Assembly (NCBI RefSeq): GCF_900141745.1
Contig: NZ_FSRM01000002.1
Coordinates: 186,001-250,000 of the forward strand
Direction of reading: 5' to 3'
DNA: 64,000 nucleotides
DNA from: Paraburkholderia phenazinium
GTDB lineage: Bacteria; Pseudomonadota; Gammaproteobacteria; Burkholderiales; Burkholderiaceae
Part shown: positions 9,592 to 18,153 of the stretch, piece by piece
Layout: every line of letters begins with the position of its first letter
How positions within the stretch are numbered: the stretch's first letter is position 1
The notes under the pieces: model-generated
What the model was told of the DNA's origin: nothing
What the model saw: the letters and a program-made list of their open reading frames with translations, nothing else
Database searches by the model: none
Program-made: the position numbers and the translations under genes

Positions 9592-9642
9592 CGGGTTCCT
9601 TCGCGCTTGAGCGCGTCAGTGCATCAGTGCGTCAAACCAGGC

Positions 9643-10311
9643 TTAAAGACCGACGACGCCGGCCAGACCGCCGATGTCCTTGATCTCGGTGTAGTTGTAG
9701 AACGGCGTCGAAGGTTCATGACCGCGCGCGACAAACACCTTGTTCTTGATGCCGAGATCGTTGGCCGACATCAGGTCGTAGCGCAGGCTCGACGACACAT
9801 GCAGGATGTCTTCCGGGCCGCAGCCGAGGTTGTCCAGCATGTATTCGAACGCTTGCAGACGCGGCTTGTACGCTTGTGCCATTTGCGCTGTGAACACAGC
9901 ATGAAACGGTGCGCCGAGCTTGTCGACATTGCTCTGGATCTGGTCGTTCGATGCGTTCGACAGAATCACTAGCGGGATTTCCTTCGCGACCTTGGCAAGA
10001 CCTTCCGGCACGTCTGCGTGTGGCCCCCAGGTCGGGACGGCGTCGTAGAAACGTTGGGCTTCGGCGTCGTCGTAGGCGAGATTCCAGCGCTTGAGCGTGC
10101 GGCGCACGGCGTTCTTCACGACTTCCTGATACGGCTTCCAGGCGCCGAGCACTTCGTCAAGGCGAAACGCCGAGAAGTCGCGCACGAACTGATCCATATG
10201 GTCGGCGCTGACGCGGTCGGCAAAAATTTCGCGGGCCATGTCGCCCATGCGGAAACGGGTCAGCGTGCCGTAGCAGTCGAAGGTGATGTATTTGGGCCTG
10301 AAGCGGGTCAT
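9643..10311 (-). CDS. HAD-family haloacid dehalogenase type II-like hydrolase
   Basis: 222 residues. The nucleophile region reads ITFDCYGTL (nucleophile Asp), motif II is VILSNASND, the lysine of motif III is in AYKPR, and SSSLRYDLMSANDLGI supplies the acidic loop. This is the L-2-haloacid dehalogenase subgroup. In amine or amino-acid clusters such genes often have no known haloacid role, so the real substrate may be a phosphorylated or other small compound. It is the first gene of the minus-strand run, with a hairpin terminator of the preceding unit about 300 bases upstream. Confidence 0.85.
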   Translation of the reverse strand: MTRFRPKYITFDCYGTLTRFRMGDMAREIFADRVSADHMDQFVRDFSAFRLDEVLGAWKPYQEVVKNAVRRTLKRWNLAYDDAEAQRFYDAVPTWGPHADVPEGLAKVAKEIPLVILSNASNDQIQSNVDKLGAPFHAVFTAQMAQAYKPRLQAFEYMLDNLGCGPEDILHVSSSLRYDLMSANDLGIKNKVFVARGHEPSTPFYNYTEIKDIGGLAGVVGL

Positions 10312-10744
10312 GTCTATGTCCTGTGGTGGGCAATAGTCAGCGGGAAAGCAGTCACTGCACGCGCGGCGACGGCTGCTTGAAGAGAATTACACCACCCCAA
10401 AAAATGCGGGTTGTCGTGTTATGGACGGCGCTGAACACACAATCCGCCGTTTTTCGCTGCGCTCGCAGCACAGTATGCGGCATCCGCTGAAGGGGATCAG
10501 AACGGCATTTCCTCGACCCGGGTATGCCCTTACGCGGGCGCTCTCAACCGGGCCAATCAAGGCTTCACGGGGTCCGTGACGGTGATCGTCAAGCGACGAC
10601 ATAAACAACAACGGCCGCGTCGGAGACCGACGCGGCCGTATTGGAAGCTATAGATGCCGCTTTAGCAACACATCGTGCTACGCGCAGCAGGGCTTATGTA
10701 TGAGCTGAAATCGACGCGCGTGAAAGCCATGCCCGCACGCAGAT
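10312..10744. other. Intergenic region without a gene
   Basis: About 430 bases between the aldehyde dehydrogenase and HAD genes. I find no convincing reading frame. It contains the hairpin terminator of the aldehyde dehydrogenase gene (10611-10639) and presumably the promoter of the HAD-PuuB-ABC-dehydrogenase operon, though no clear -35/-10 pair stands out. Confidence 0.5.
10611..10639 (-). terminator. Hairpin terminator after aldehyde dehydrogenase
   Basis: A perfect inverted repeat with 13-base arms, ACGGCCGCGTCGG and CCGACGCGGCCGT, and a three-base loop. On the minus strand it is followed by a T-rich TTGTTGTTTA run. It lies about 105 bases past the aldehyde dehydrogenase stop and separates that gene from the HAD operon. 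Confidence 0.75.
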
Positions 10745-12235
10745 TCAAGCCCCCTGATTCAGATCGATCAGCACGCTCTTGAAACGCAGATTCGCTTCAA
10801 ACGCCTGGCGGCCGAGATCCTTGCCGAGTCCGGATTGCTTGTAGCCACCAGTGGGAATCACAAAATCGGAAGTACGCCCATAGCGGTTGATCCACACCGT
10901 GCCCGCTTCGATGCTACGCATGGCCCGTAGCGCGCGGCTCAGATCGGCCGTATGAACGCCCGCCGCAAGACCATATTTCTCGTGGCTGGCGAGCGCGAGT
11001 GCCTCGTCTTCGTCATCGAAGGTCTGCACCGTGAGCACGGGCCCGAACACTTCTTCGCGCACAGCCTCGGAGTCTGCAGTCACGTTGGTCAGGATGGTCG
11101 GCGCGTAGAAGGCCCCCTCACCAGCCACCGGCAGGCGCGTGCCGCCCGCGGCAATCTGTGCGCCCTGCCCGACGCTACGCGCGACGATGCCTTCGATACG
11201 CTGTGCCTGCTTGGCCGAGATGATCGGCGGTAGTGTCGTGCCTGCGGCCCACGTGTGCCCAGGCTTCAACGCAGCGAACGCGGAGGCAATACCGTCGATC
11301 AGACGCGGCGCGGCCGAACGTTCGACGATCAAGCGCGAACCCGCCACGCACACCTGCCCCGCATTGCCGGCAATCGCGCCGGCGATACGGCGCGCCACCA
11401 GATCGAGATCGGGCGCATCCGCGAACACGACTTGCGGACTCTTGCCGCCAAGCTCCAGCGTCACAGGCTTGGTGCCGGTCTGCGCGCAGGCCGTCATGAT
11501 GGCCGCACCGGTCTGGCTCGAGCCGGTGAAGGTCACTTTGGCGATCTTCGGATGACGCACCAGTGCGTCGCCCGTGACGCGCCCGTCGCCTTGCACGACA
11601 TTGAAGATGCCCGGCGGGATGCCGGCTTCGATCGCGAGTTCGGCCAAACGCAGCACCGAAAACGGCGTCATCTCCGACGGCTTCAGCACCACCGCATTGC
11701 CCGCTGCAAGCGCCGGCGCGATTTTCCAGGACGCCATCACCAGCGGAAAATTCCACGGCGCGATCGCGCCGATCACACCGTACGGCTCGGCGACGATCAT
11801 GCCGAGATGATCGGGGCGCGTCGCCGCGACCTCGCCGCCGATCTTGTCGGCGAATTCGGAGTAGAAGCGGATACCTTCGGCGGTGAACGGCGCATCCCAA
11901 GCGACGGCATCGCGAATGGGCCGCGTCGAGCCGACCGACTCCAGACGCGCCAGCGTGTCCACATCCGCCTCGATCAATTCGGCCCAGCGGCGCAGCGTGC
12001 GCGCCCGTTCGCGCGGCGCGCAGCGAGCCCAGTCGCTGGTCCTGAAGGCGTGCCAGGCATCCTCGACAGCACGATCCACCAGATCGGCGTCGGCGATCGG
12101 CAGATCCGCGTAGACTGCGCCGTCCGAGGGGCGCGTGACGTCGAGTGCAGCGGCGCCGTCCACGTAGCGGCCACCTATGAAGTGCGCGCCGCGCACGGCA
12201 ATCAGAGCGGGATCGAAGCTGTCCATTGTGTCCAT
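10745..12235 (-). CDS. NAD(P)-dependent aldehyde dehydrogenase
   Basis: 496 residues, standard ALDH superfamily length. The NAD-binding fold includes GAIAPWNFPLVMASWKIAPA and FTGSSQTGAA, the general-base Glu is in VTLELGGKSP, and the catalytic Cys is in GQVCVAGSR. It should oxidise the aldehyde from the PuuB-like oxidase or a similar amine (betaine-aldehyde or aminoaldehyde type). The start may be the ATG at 12235 or the MDSFDPAL codon nine bases later. A strong terminator follows, so it can be transcribed separately from the downstream operon. Confidence 0.93.
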   Translation of the reverse strand: MDTMDSFDPALIAVRGAHFIGGRYVDGAAALDVTRPSDGAVYADLPIADADLVDRAVEDAWHAFRTSDWARCAPRERARTLRRWAELIEADVDTLARLESVGSTRPIRDAVAWDAPFTAEGIRFYSEFADKIGGEVAATRPDHLGMIVAEPYGVIGAIAPWNFPLVMASWKIAPALAAGNAVVLKPSEMTPFSVLRLAELAIEAGIPPGIFNVVQGDGRVTGDALVRHPKIAKVTFTGSSQTGAAIMTACAQTGTKPVTLELGGKSPQVVFADAPDLDLVARRIAGAIAGNAGQVCVAGSRLIVERSAAPRLIDGIASAFAALKPGHTWAAGTTLPPIISAKQAQRIEGIVARSVGQGAQIAAGGTRLPVAGEGAFYAPTILTNVTADSEAVREEVFGPVLTVQTFDDEDEALALASHEKYGLAAGVHTADLSRALRAMRSIEAGTVWINRYGRTSDFVIPTGGYKQSGLGKDLGRQAFEANLRFKSVLIDLNQGA

Positions 12236-12450
12236 TCCAGGTCGCAGACGAGATTCGAATCATGGTACGGGCGATAGCGCAGCATTTGCTGCCATGATGA
12301 CCGGCCACGACCGCGCGGAGCACGCGTTATGAGGGCTGTGCGCAGCGCAGCGTGCGGTATTCCCACGGTGCGGCTCGCGCAATAAGATCGTCCTAGCCGC
12401 AGTATTTTGCCGGTGCGACATTACGCAGGCATATTGAAGAGGAGTGGAAA

Positions 12451-13314
12451 GTGACTGAACCGCTTGCTGGAGCACCTGTCCGGTTTCGTCCGCTGACGGC
12501 CGGCGATCTGCCCGCCGCGCACGAACTGTCGGTGGCGGTCAAATGGCCGCATCGCCGCGAAGACTGGGAATTCGCGCTGAACCTGGGCACGGGCGTCGGC
12601 GCCGAGGACCACGGCACCCTGCTCGGCACCGCGTTGCACTGGAAATTCGGTGCGGATCACGCCTCGCTCGGCATGGTGATCGTCGCTCCCGAACAGCAAG
12701 GCCGCGGCATCGGCCGCGATCTGATGACCCGCACGATGGACGCGCTCGGCGAGCGCACCACCTTCCTGAACGCCACGCCGGCCGGCCAGCCGCTCTACGA
12801 AAAGTTCGGCTTCAAGGCTATCGGCAGCATCCATCAACACCAGGGCACGGGTGGCGCGCATCCGCCGGCCGTGCAACTGGCGCCCGGCGAACGGATCCGT
12901 CCGCTCGGCGCGCGCGATCCGGGCCGGCTCTCGGCCCTGTTAAACCGCGCGGCAGGCTATGACCGCACGCAGGTGCTGGGCGCGTTGCTGAACGTGGCGG
13001 AAGGTGTCGTGCTCGATCGCGACGGCGAACCGGTCGGCTTCGCGCTGATGCGCCGCTTCGGCCGCGGCCATGTGATCGGGCCGCTGGTGGCGCCGCATAT
13101 CGAAGGCGCCCAGGCGTTGATCAGCCACCTGGTTGGATCGAACGAAGGCAAGTTCGTGCGTATCGACGTCGACGGTAACTCGGGTCTGTCCGACTGGCTC
13201 GACGGTCTCGGACTGCAACAGGTGGATGCAGTCGTCACCATGGTGCGGGGCGCTGCGCCCCAGCCTGAAAGCGACGTACGCGTTTTCGCCATCACCAACC
13301 AGGCGCTCGGTTAG
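12451..13314 (+). CDS. Tandem GNAT N-acetyltransferase
   Basis: 287 residues from a GTG start with a GAGGAG Shine-Dalgarno. The N-terminal half is a complete GNAT domain; its acetyl-CoA loop reads IVAPEQQGRGIGRDLM. The C-terminal half, from about residue 150 (LAPGERIRPLGARDP), is a second, more diverged GNAT-like domain in which the pyrophosphate loop is not recognisable. This two-domain build is known among bacterial acetyltransferases; substrates are amines or antibiotics in studied cases. It is divergent from the aldehyde dehydrogenase gene and 64 bases upstream of the GhrA-like gene, so it may start the plus-strand amine-catabolism run. Confidence 0.85.
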   Translation: MTEPLAGAPVRFRPLTAGDLPAAHELSVAVKWPHRREDWEFALNLGTGVGAEDHGTLLGTALHWKFGADHASLGMVIVAPEQQGRGIGRDLMTRTMDALGERTTFLNATPAGQPLYEKFGFKAIGSIHQHQGTGGAHPPAVQLAPGERIRPLGARDPGRLSALLNRAAGYDRTQVLGALLNVAEGVVLDRDGEPVGFALMRRFGRGHVIGPLVAPHIEGAQALISHLVGSNEGKFVRIDVDGNSGLSDWLDGLGLQQVDAVVTMVRGAAPQPESDVRVFAITNQALG

Positions 13315-13378
13315 GCGCTATAGGCCTCCAAAGATCCTCACCGCCCTCCCCAAACGACGACGCCCAGGACCCCGCGAG

Positions 13379-14314
13379 ATGACCTTCCTCTACAAGGCCG
13401 ACACCGTGCGCGGCGCCCAATGGGCGCGCCTCTTTGCCGAAAAAGCCCCGGACATCCCCTTCCGCATCTGGCCGGACGGCAGTTCAGGCGACGATGCCCA
13501 CGCCGTGCGCTACCTCGCCGTCTGGGAACCGCCGCGCGATCTCGCCACAGCCTTTCCCAATCTGGAACTGGTGTTTTCGGTGGGTGCCGGGATCGACCAG
13601 TTCGATCTGTCGGCCATTCCGGCGCACCTGCCGGTAGTGCGGATGATCGAACCGGGCATCGTGGCGGGGATGGTCGAATACACGACGCTCGCCACGCTGG
13701 CGCTGCACCGCGACTGGCTCACCTATGCCGCGCAGCAACGCGAAGGCCGCTGGCAGCCGGTGCGCACCCGCGTCGCAGGCGAGCGGCGCGTCGGCGTGCT
13801 CGGTCTCGGCGTGCTCGGTGAGGCCGTGCTGAAGCGCCTTGCCAGTTTTGGCTTTCCCTGCGCCGGCTGGAGCCGTTCGCCGCGCGAGCTCGACGGGATC
13901 GAATGTTTCGCGGGCGCCGACACGCTGCCGCAATTTCTCGCCCGCACCGATATTCTGATCTGCCTGCTGCCGCTGACGGCCGCAACGCGGCATATCCTGA
14001 ACCGCGATCTGTTTGCGCAATTGCCACGCGGGGCCGCGCTGATCAACACAGGCCGCGGCGGTCATCTGCAGCAGGATCATCTGCTAGAGGCGCTCGAAAG
14101 CGGGCAACTGAGCGCCGCCGTGCTGGACGTGGCGGACCCCGAGCCGTTAGCTGCGGATCATCCGCTATGGCATCACCCGCGCGTCATGCTGACGCCGCAC
14201 ATTGCCAGCGTGACGCAGCCGGACAGCGCGGTCGAAGTCGTACTCGACAACCTGCGCCGCCACCGCGAAGGCGAGCCGCTGATCGGTCAGGTGGACCGCG
14301 CCCGCGGATATTGA
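13379..14314 (+). CDS. ghrA: Glyoxylate/hydroxypyruvate reductase A-like dehydrogenase
   Basis: 311 residues of the D-2-hydroxyacid dehydrogenase family, GhrA subgroup, which reduces glyoxylate or hydroxypyruvate with NADPH. The Rossmann loop is VGVLGLGVLGEAVLKRLASFG. The substrate and catalytic residues are visible in LINTGRGGHLQQDHL (Arg) and the final HPRVMLTPHIASVT (His). I chose the ATG at 13379 because family members begin just before a short beta strand like MTFLYKAD; in-frame codons further upstream lie inside the GNAT gene. Confidence 0.9.
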   Translation: MTFLYKADTVRGAQWARLFAEKAPDIPFRIWPDGSSGDDAHAVRYLAVWEPPRDLATAFPNLELVFSVGAGIDQFDLSAIPAHLPVVRMIEPGIVAGMVEYTTLATLALHRDWLTYAAQQREGRWQPVRTRVAGERRVGVLGLGVLGEAVLKRLASFGFPCAGWSRSPRELDGIECFAGADTLPQFLARTDILICLLPLTAATRHILNRDLFAQLPRGAALINTGRGGHLQQDHLLEALESGQLSAAVLDVADPEPLAADHPLWHHPRVMLTPHIASVTQPDSAVEVVLDNLRRHREGEPLIGQVDRARGY

Positions 14315-14512
14315 GCGCGCCAGCGCAGCACAAAATGCTGCGCCGCCTGCAAAAACACAATTCCCACCTTCCAGCAGCGGCGAATCCCAGCGTCTTCGTT
14401 GTTTGTGTCCCGCTACCATGGTTTGCATGCGGTTCGCGCTCGCGGCACGCGTTGCGCGCACCTTTCCGGCACTCCGTGCATTGCTGCGCGCACAACTCAC
14501 GCACCCCATACC

Positions 14513-15892
14513 ATGTCCACGTCCTCACTGATCGAATCCGACCGCAAACATCTGATCCACCCGGTTGCCAGCATGCGTGCTCACGAGAAGCGCGGCGTGA
14601 CCATTCTCGAATCGGGCCGTGGCGCATGGCTGCGCGATAGCGAGGGCAACGAACTGCTCGACGCATTCTCCGGTCTGTGGTGCGTGAATACCGGCTACGG
14701 TCACGAGAGCATCGTGCGCGTCGCGACCGAACAGATGACGCGCTTGCCCTACGCCACCGGTTATTTCCATTTCGGCTGCGAACCGGCGATCAGGCTTGCT
14801 GAACAACTGGTTGAACTGGCGCCCGCCTCGCTGCGTCACGTGTATTTCACGCTGGGCGGCTCGGATGCGGTGGACGCGGCAGTCCGCTACATCACGAACT
14901 TCTACAACGCCACCGGCCGGCCACAGAAAAAGCAGTTCATTGCGCTGGAGCGCGGGTATCACGGTTCGTCGTCGGTGGGTGCGGGGCTGACGGCACTCGG
15001 CGTGTTTCATCAGAACTTCGATCTGCCTTTGCCGAACCAGCATTACATTCCTTCGCCGTATCTGTATCGCAGCGAAACGAGCAACGATCCGCAAGCGGTG
15101 ATCGACGCGTCGGTTGCCGCGCTGCGCGCGAAGGTCGAGTCGCTCGGCGCCGAGCGCGTTGCCGCGTTCTTCTGCGAGCCGATCCAGGGCTCGGGCGGCG
15201 TGATCGTGCCGCCGAAAGGCTGGCTCAAGGCGATGCGCGACGCATGCCGCCAACTCGATATCCTGTTCGTCGCCGATGAAGTCATCACCGGCTTCGGCCG
15301 CACCGGCCCGTTGTTCGCCTGTGCTGGCGAAGACGTCGAGCCGGATCTGATGACGGTGGCGAAGGGACTCACCGCCGGCTATGCGCCGATGGGCGCCGTG
15401 CTGATGTCCGACGAGGTCTACAACGGCATTGCCGATGGTGCAGGCACCGGTTCGGCCGTGGGCCACGGTCAGACCTATTCGGCGCATCCGGTGAGCGCGG
15501 CCATCGGTCTCGAAGTGCTGCGGCTCTATCACGAAGGCGGCCTGCTGGCGAACGGCGTGGCTCAGGCGCCGCGCTTCGAAGCGGGACTGCGCGCCCTGCT
15601 CGACCATCCGCTGGTGGGCGACGCCCGCAGCCGCGGCCTGCTCGGCGCGCTCGAACTGGTGTCGGACAAAGCCACCCGGCGCCGCTTCGACCCTGCACTG
15701 AACCTGAGCGAGCGGATCGCCACCACCGCCTATCGCAACGGCCTGATCTTCCGCGCCTTCAACGACAACATCCTCGGCTTCGCGCCGGCGCTCTGCTACA
15801 CGCGCGAGGAGTTCGACGTGATGTTCGAACGCCTGCGCAAAACGCTCGATACGGTGCTGGAAGCGCCCGAAGTACGCGCCAGCCTTGCCTGA
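14513..15892 (+). CDS. Class III (omega-amino acid/diamine:pyruvate-type) aminotransferase
   Basis: 459 residues. PLP-enzyme features in order: DSEGNELLDAFSGLWCVNTGYG, ERGYHGSSSVGAG, FFCEPIQGSGGVIVPPKGW, LFVADEVITGFGRTG (Asp), and the Schiff-base Lys in TVAKGLTAGYAPMGA. It most resembles putrescine/beta-alanine/diaminobutyrate:pyruvate transaminases (SpuC- and DoeD-like). The product would be a semialdehyde, which suits the succinate-semialdehyde-type dehydrogenase encoded two genes downstream. The ATG at 14513 fits family N-termini; the open frame extends further upstream only through an unlikely TTG. Confidence 0.9.
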   Translation: MSTSSLIESDRKHLIHPVASMRAHEKRGVTILESGRGAWLRDSEGNELLDAFSGLWCVNTGYGHESIVRVATEQMTRLPYATGYFHFGCEPAIRLAEQLVELAPASLRHVYFTLGGSDAVDAAVRYITNFYNATGRPQKKQFIALERGYHGSSSVGAGLTALGVFHQNFDLPLPNQHYIPSPYLYRSETSNDPQAVIDASVAALRAKVESLGAERVAAFFCEPIQGSGGVIVPPKGWLKAMRDACRQLDILFVADEVITGFGRTGPLFACAGEDVEPDLMTVAKGLTAGYAPMGAVLMSDEVYNGIADGAGTGSAVGHGQTYSAHPVSAAIGLEVLRLYHEGGLLANGVAQAPRFEAGLRALLDHPLVGDARSRGLLGALELVSDKATRRRFDPALNLSERIATTAYRNGLIFRAFNDNILGFAPALCYTREEFDVMFERLRKTLDTVLEAPEVRASLA

Positions 15893-15999
15893 GGTCGTGC
15901 CCGAGGCTTGATCTCGGGCATCGTCCCGCAGCCTTGCGGTGTGGCGGCTCAATGCGCCGAGAGGCTTGCTGCGTACGGGTTTGCCGTGAAATTTTTTCA

Positions 16000-16028
16000 T
16001 GACGGAGCGTGCTACGATAGTTCCGTCA
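16000..16028. promoter_or_regulatory. Inverted repeat upstream of Lrp gene (candidate operator)
   Basis: TGACGGA at 16000-16006 is repeated inverted as TCCGTCA at 16022-16028 with a 15-base spacer, just before the Lrp-family start. Lrp regulators commonly repress their own genes through such sites. This is inference from position and symmetry. Confidence 0.4.
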
Positions 16029-16054
16029 CCGCGCTTCCATAGGTCATCGCCTCC

Positions 16055-16558
16055 GTGTCAACCAACGCTAGTTCAATGAAGCTGGACCGCATCGATCTGC
16101 GCATCCTGTCCCAGCTCCAAAAGAAGGGCCGCATAACCAACGTCGACCTCGCGGATGCGGTCGGCCTCTCGCCGAGCCCGTGCCTGATTCGCGTGAAGCG
16201 TCTCGAGAAGGCCGGGTACATCGCGGGCTACGGCGCACATCTGCAGCTCAACAAGCTCGGTGACATCCAGCTCGTGTTTACCGAAGTGACCTTGCAGGAC
16301 CATCGGCGCGAAGACTTTGCCAAGTTCGAGGCCAGCATCCGCACCGTGGATGAGATCGCCGAATGCCACCTTGTCAGCGGCGGCTACGACTATCTGCTCA
16401 AGTTCGTCACGCGCAGCGTCGTGCATTACCAGAGCGTGATGGAGAATCTGCTGGAACGTAACATCGGCATTGAAAAGTACTTCAGCTACGTCGTGATCAA
16501 GTCGCCGTTCGTGAAGAACCACTACCCGATTGAAAGCCTGTTTCCGTTGACCGATTGA
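16055..16558 (+). CDS. Lrp/AsnC-family transcriptional regulator
   Basis: 167 residues from GTG 16055, or 160 from ATG 16076, which gives the canonical MKLDRIDLRILSQLQ start. The N-terminal helix-turn-helix (LADAVGLSPSPCLIRVKRLEKAGYI) is followed by the RAM ligand-binding domain (AECHLVSGGYDYLLKFVT). This fits the amino-acid-responsive feast/famine family. It sits between an aminotransferase and an aldehyde dehydrogenase gene on the same strand, so it probably controls their expression in response to the amino-compound substrate. Confidence 0.93.
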   Translation: MSTNASSMKLDRIDLRILSQLQKKGRITNVDLADAVGLSPSPCLIRVKRLEKAGYIAGYGAHLQLNKLGDIQLVFTEVTLQDHRREDFAKFEASIRTVDEIAECHLVSGGYDYLLKFVTRSVVHYQSVMENLLERNIGIEKYFSYVVIKSPFVKNHYPIESLFPLTD

Positions 16559-16640
16559 AGGAATGGGTGCGGCATGATTTTGTACTCCTTTCCCGGCTTT
16601 CTATTTCGTTATCCTGAACTCATTCTTGCAGGCGTTCGCC

Positions 16641-18122
16641 ATGCCACTCACACTCCATCGTCCAGAACTTTCCCGCTCGCACAACTTCATCGATGGCGAG
16701 TGGCGCGATGCTATTGATGGCGCGCGCTATCCCGTCAGCGATCCGGCTAGCGGAAGCGAATTTACGAGCGTGCCCGACAGCAGCCACGCTGACGCCCAGG
16801 CCGCCACCGACGCAGCGCACGCCGCTTTCGATAGCTGGCGCGAGCGTACAGCCCGCGAACGTGCGCAGTTTCTCAAGCGCTGGCATGCCGCGATCGTCGC
16901 CAATAGCGAGGACCTCGCGCGCATCATCTCGCGCGAGCAGGGCAAGCCGCTCGCCGAAGCGCGCGGTGAGGTGGCGTATGGCGCGTCGTATGTGGAATGG
17001 TTTGCGGAAGAGGCCGTACGCAGCTACGGCGACATGATTCCCGCCCTGATGCCCGGTAAGCGGATGATGGCGATCAAAGAACCGGTCGGCGTGGTCGCCG
17101 CCATCACGCCGTGGAATTTCCCGCTCGCGATGATCGCCCGCAAGATCGCTCCGGCGCTGGCCGCCGGCTGTACGGTGGTCGCCAAGCCCGCGGAAGACAC
17201 GCCCCTTACCGCTCTCGCGCTGGCTCGTCTCGCCGAAGAGGCCGGCCTGCCGGCTGGCGTGCTGAACGTCGTGACCGCCTCGCGCGAACACACGCCGGCA
17301 ACCGTTTCTAACTGGCTCGCCGATTCGCGTGTGCGCAAAATCACGTTCACTGGATCGACGCCTGTGGGCAAGCACCTGGCCCGCGAATCGGCTGATACGC
17401 TCAAGAAACTCTCGCTGGAATTGGGTGGCAATGCGCCGTTTATCGTTTTCGACGATGCGGATCTCGACGCCGCAGTCGACGGCCTGATGGCCTCGAAGTT
17501 TCGCAACGGTGGCCAGACCTGCGTGTGCCCGAACCGGGTGTATGTGCAAAACAACATCTACGACGCGTTCGTGCGCAAACTGGTGGACCGTGTTGCTGCC
17601 CTCCGGGTAGGCCCCGCCACGCGCGGCGACTCGCAGATCGGCCCGATGATCAACGCCCGTGCGGTCGACAAGATCGAGCGTCACGTGCAGGACGCGCTGG
17701 CGCGTGGCGCCGTAGTGCTGACGGGCGGCCGTCGCCTGCAAGGTGAAGGGCTGGACGGTCCACACTACTACGCCCCCACGGTAATCGGCGACGCCAACCG
17801 CGACATGGCGCTGTTCCGCGAAGAGACCTTCGGCCCGGTTGCACCGCTGTTCCGCTTCGACAACGACGCCGACGTTCTGCGCGAAGCCAACGACACGCCT
17901 TTCGGACTCGCGGCATACTTCTATTCCAGCGATGTGCGGCGCATCTGGCGCGTCGCCGGACGGCTCGAAGGCGGCGTGATCGGCATCAACGAGGGCGCCG
18001 TCGCGAGCGAGGCGGCGCCGTTCGGCGGCGTGAAGGAGTCGGGCTATGGCCGCGAAGGTTCGCGCTACGGTCTCGACGACTACCAGCACATCAAATACCT
18101 TTGCCAGGGCGGCCTTGCCTGA
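16641..18122 (+). CDS. gabD: NAD(P)-dependent succinate-semialdehyde-type dehydrogenase
   Basis: 493 residues, GabD subfamily of the aldehyde dehydrogenases. Visible features are GVVAAITPWNFPLAMIARKIAPA (cofactor site), ITFTGSTPVGKHLA, the general-base Glu in LSLELGGNAPF, and the catalytic Cys in NGGQTCVCPNRV. It likely oxidises the semialdehyde formed by the aminotransferase two genes upstream to a dicarboxylate. The ATG at 16641 gives the family-typical start; an upstream TTG is unlikely. Aspartate or another semialdehyde is possible instead of succinate semialdehyde. Confidence 0.88.
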   Translation: MPLTLHRPELSRSHNFIDGEWRDAIDGARYPVSDPASGSEFTSVPDSSHADAQAATDAAHAAFDSWRERTARERAQFLKRWHAAIVANSEDLARIISREQGKPLAEARGEVAYGASYVEWFAEEAVRSYGDMIPALMPGKRMMAIKEPVGVVAAITPWNFPLAMIARKIAPALAAGCTVVAKPAEDTPLTALALARLAEEAGLPAGVLNVVTASREHTPATVSNWLADSRVRKITFTGSTPVGKHLARESADTLKKLSLELGGNAPFIVFDDADLDAAVDGLMASKFRNGGQTCVCPNRVYVQNNIYDAFVRKLVDRVAALRVGPATRGDSQIGPMINARAVDKIERHVQDALARGAVVLTGGRRLQGEGLDGPHYYAPTVIGDANRDMALFREETFGPVAPLFRFDNDADVLREANDTPFGLAAYFYSSDVRRIWRVAGRLEGGVIGINEGAVASEAAPFGGVKESGYGREGSRYGLDDYQHIKYLCQGGLA

Positions 18123-18153
18123 ATCCTGGATAAAGGCCCTTTATCGACTGCGA

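Noticed and set aside
8314..12235. A complete Puu putrescine pathway
   Set aside because: A PuuB-like oxidase and an aldehyde dehydrogenase are present, but no glutamylputrescine synthetase or PuuD hydrolase is visible.
14525..18089. Two very long minus-strand open frames of about 490 codons opposite the aminotransferase and GabD-like genes
   Set aside because: They mirror clear enzyme genes codon for codon, have Arg/His-rich translations without domains, and arise from the strong G/C bias at third positions.
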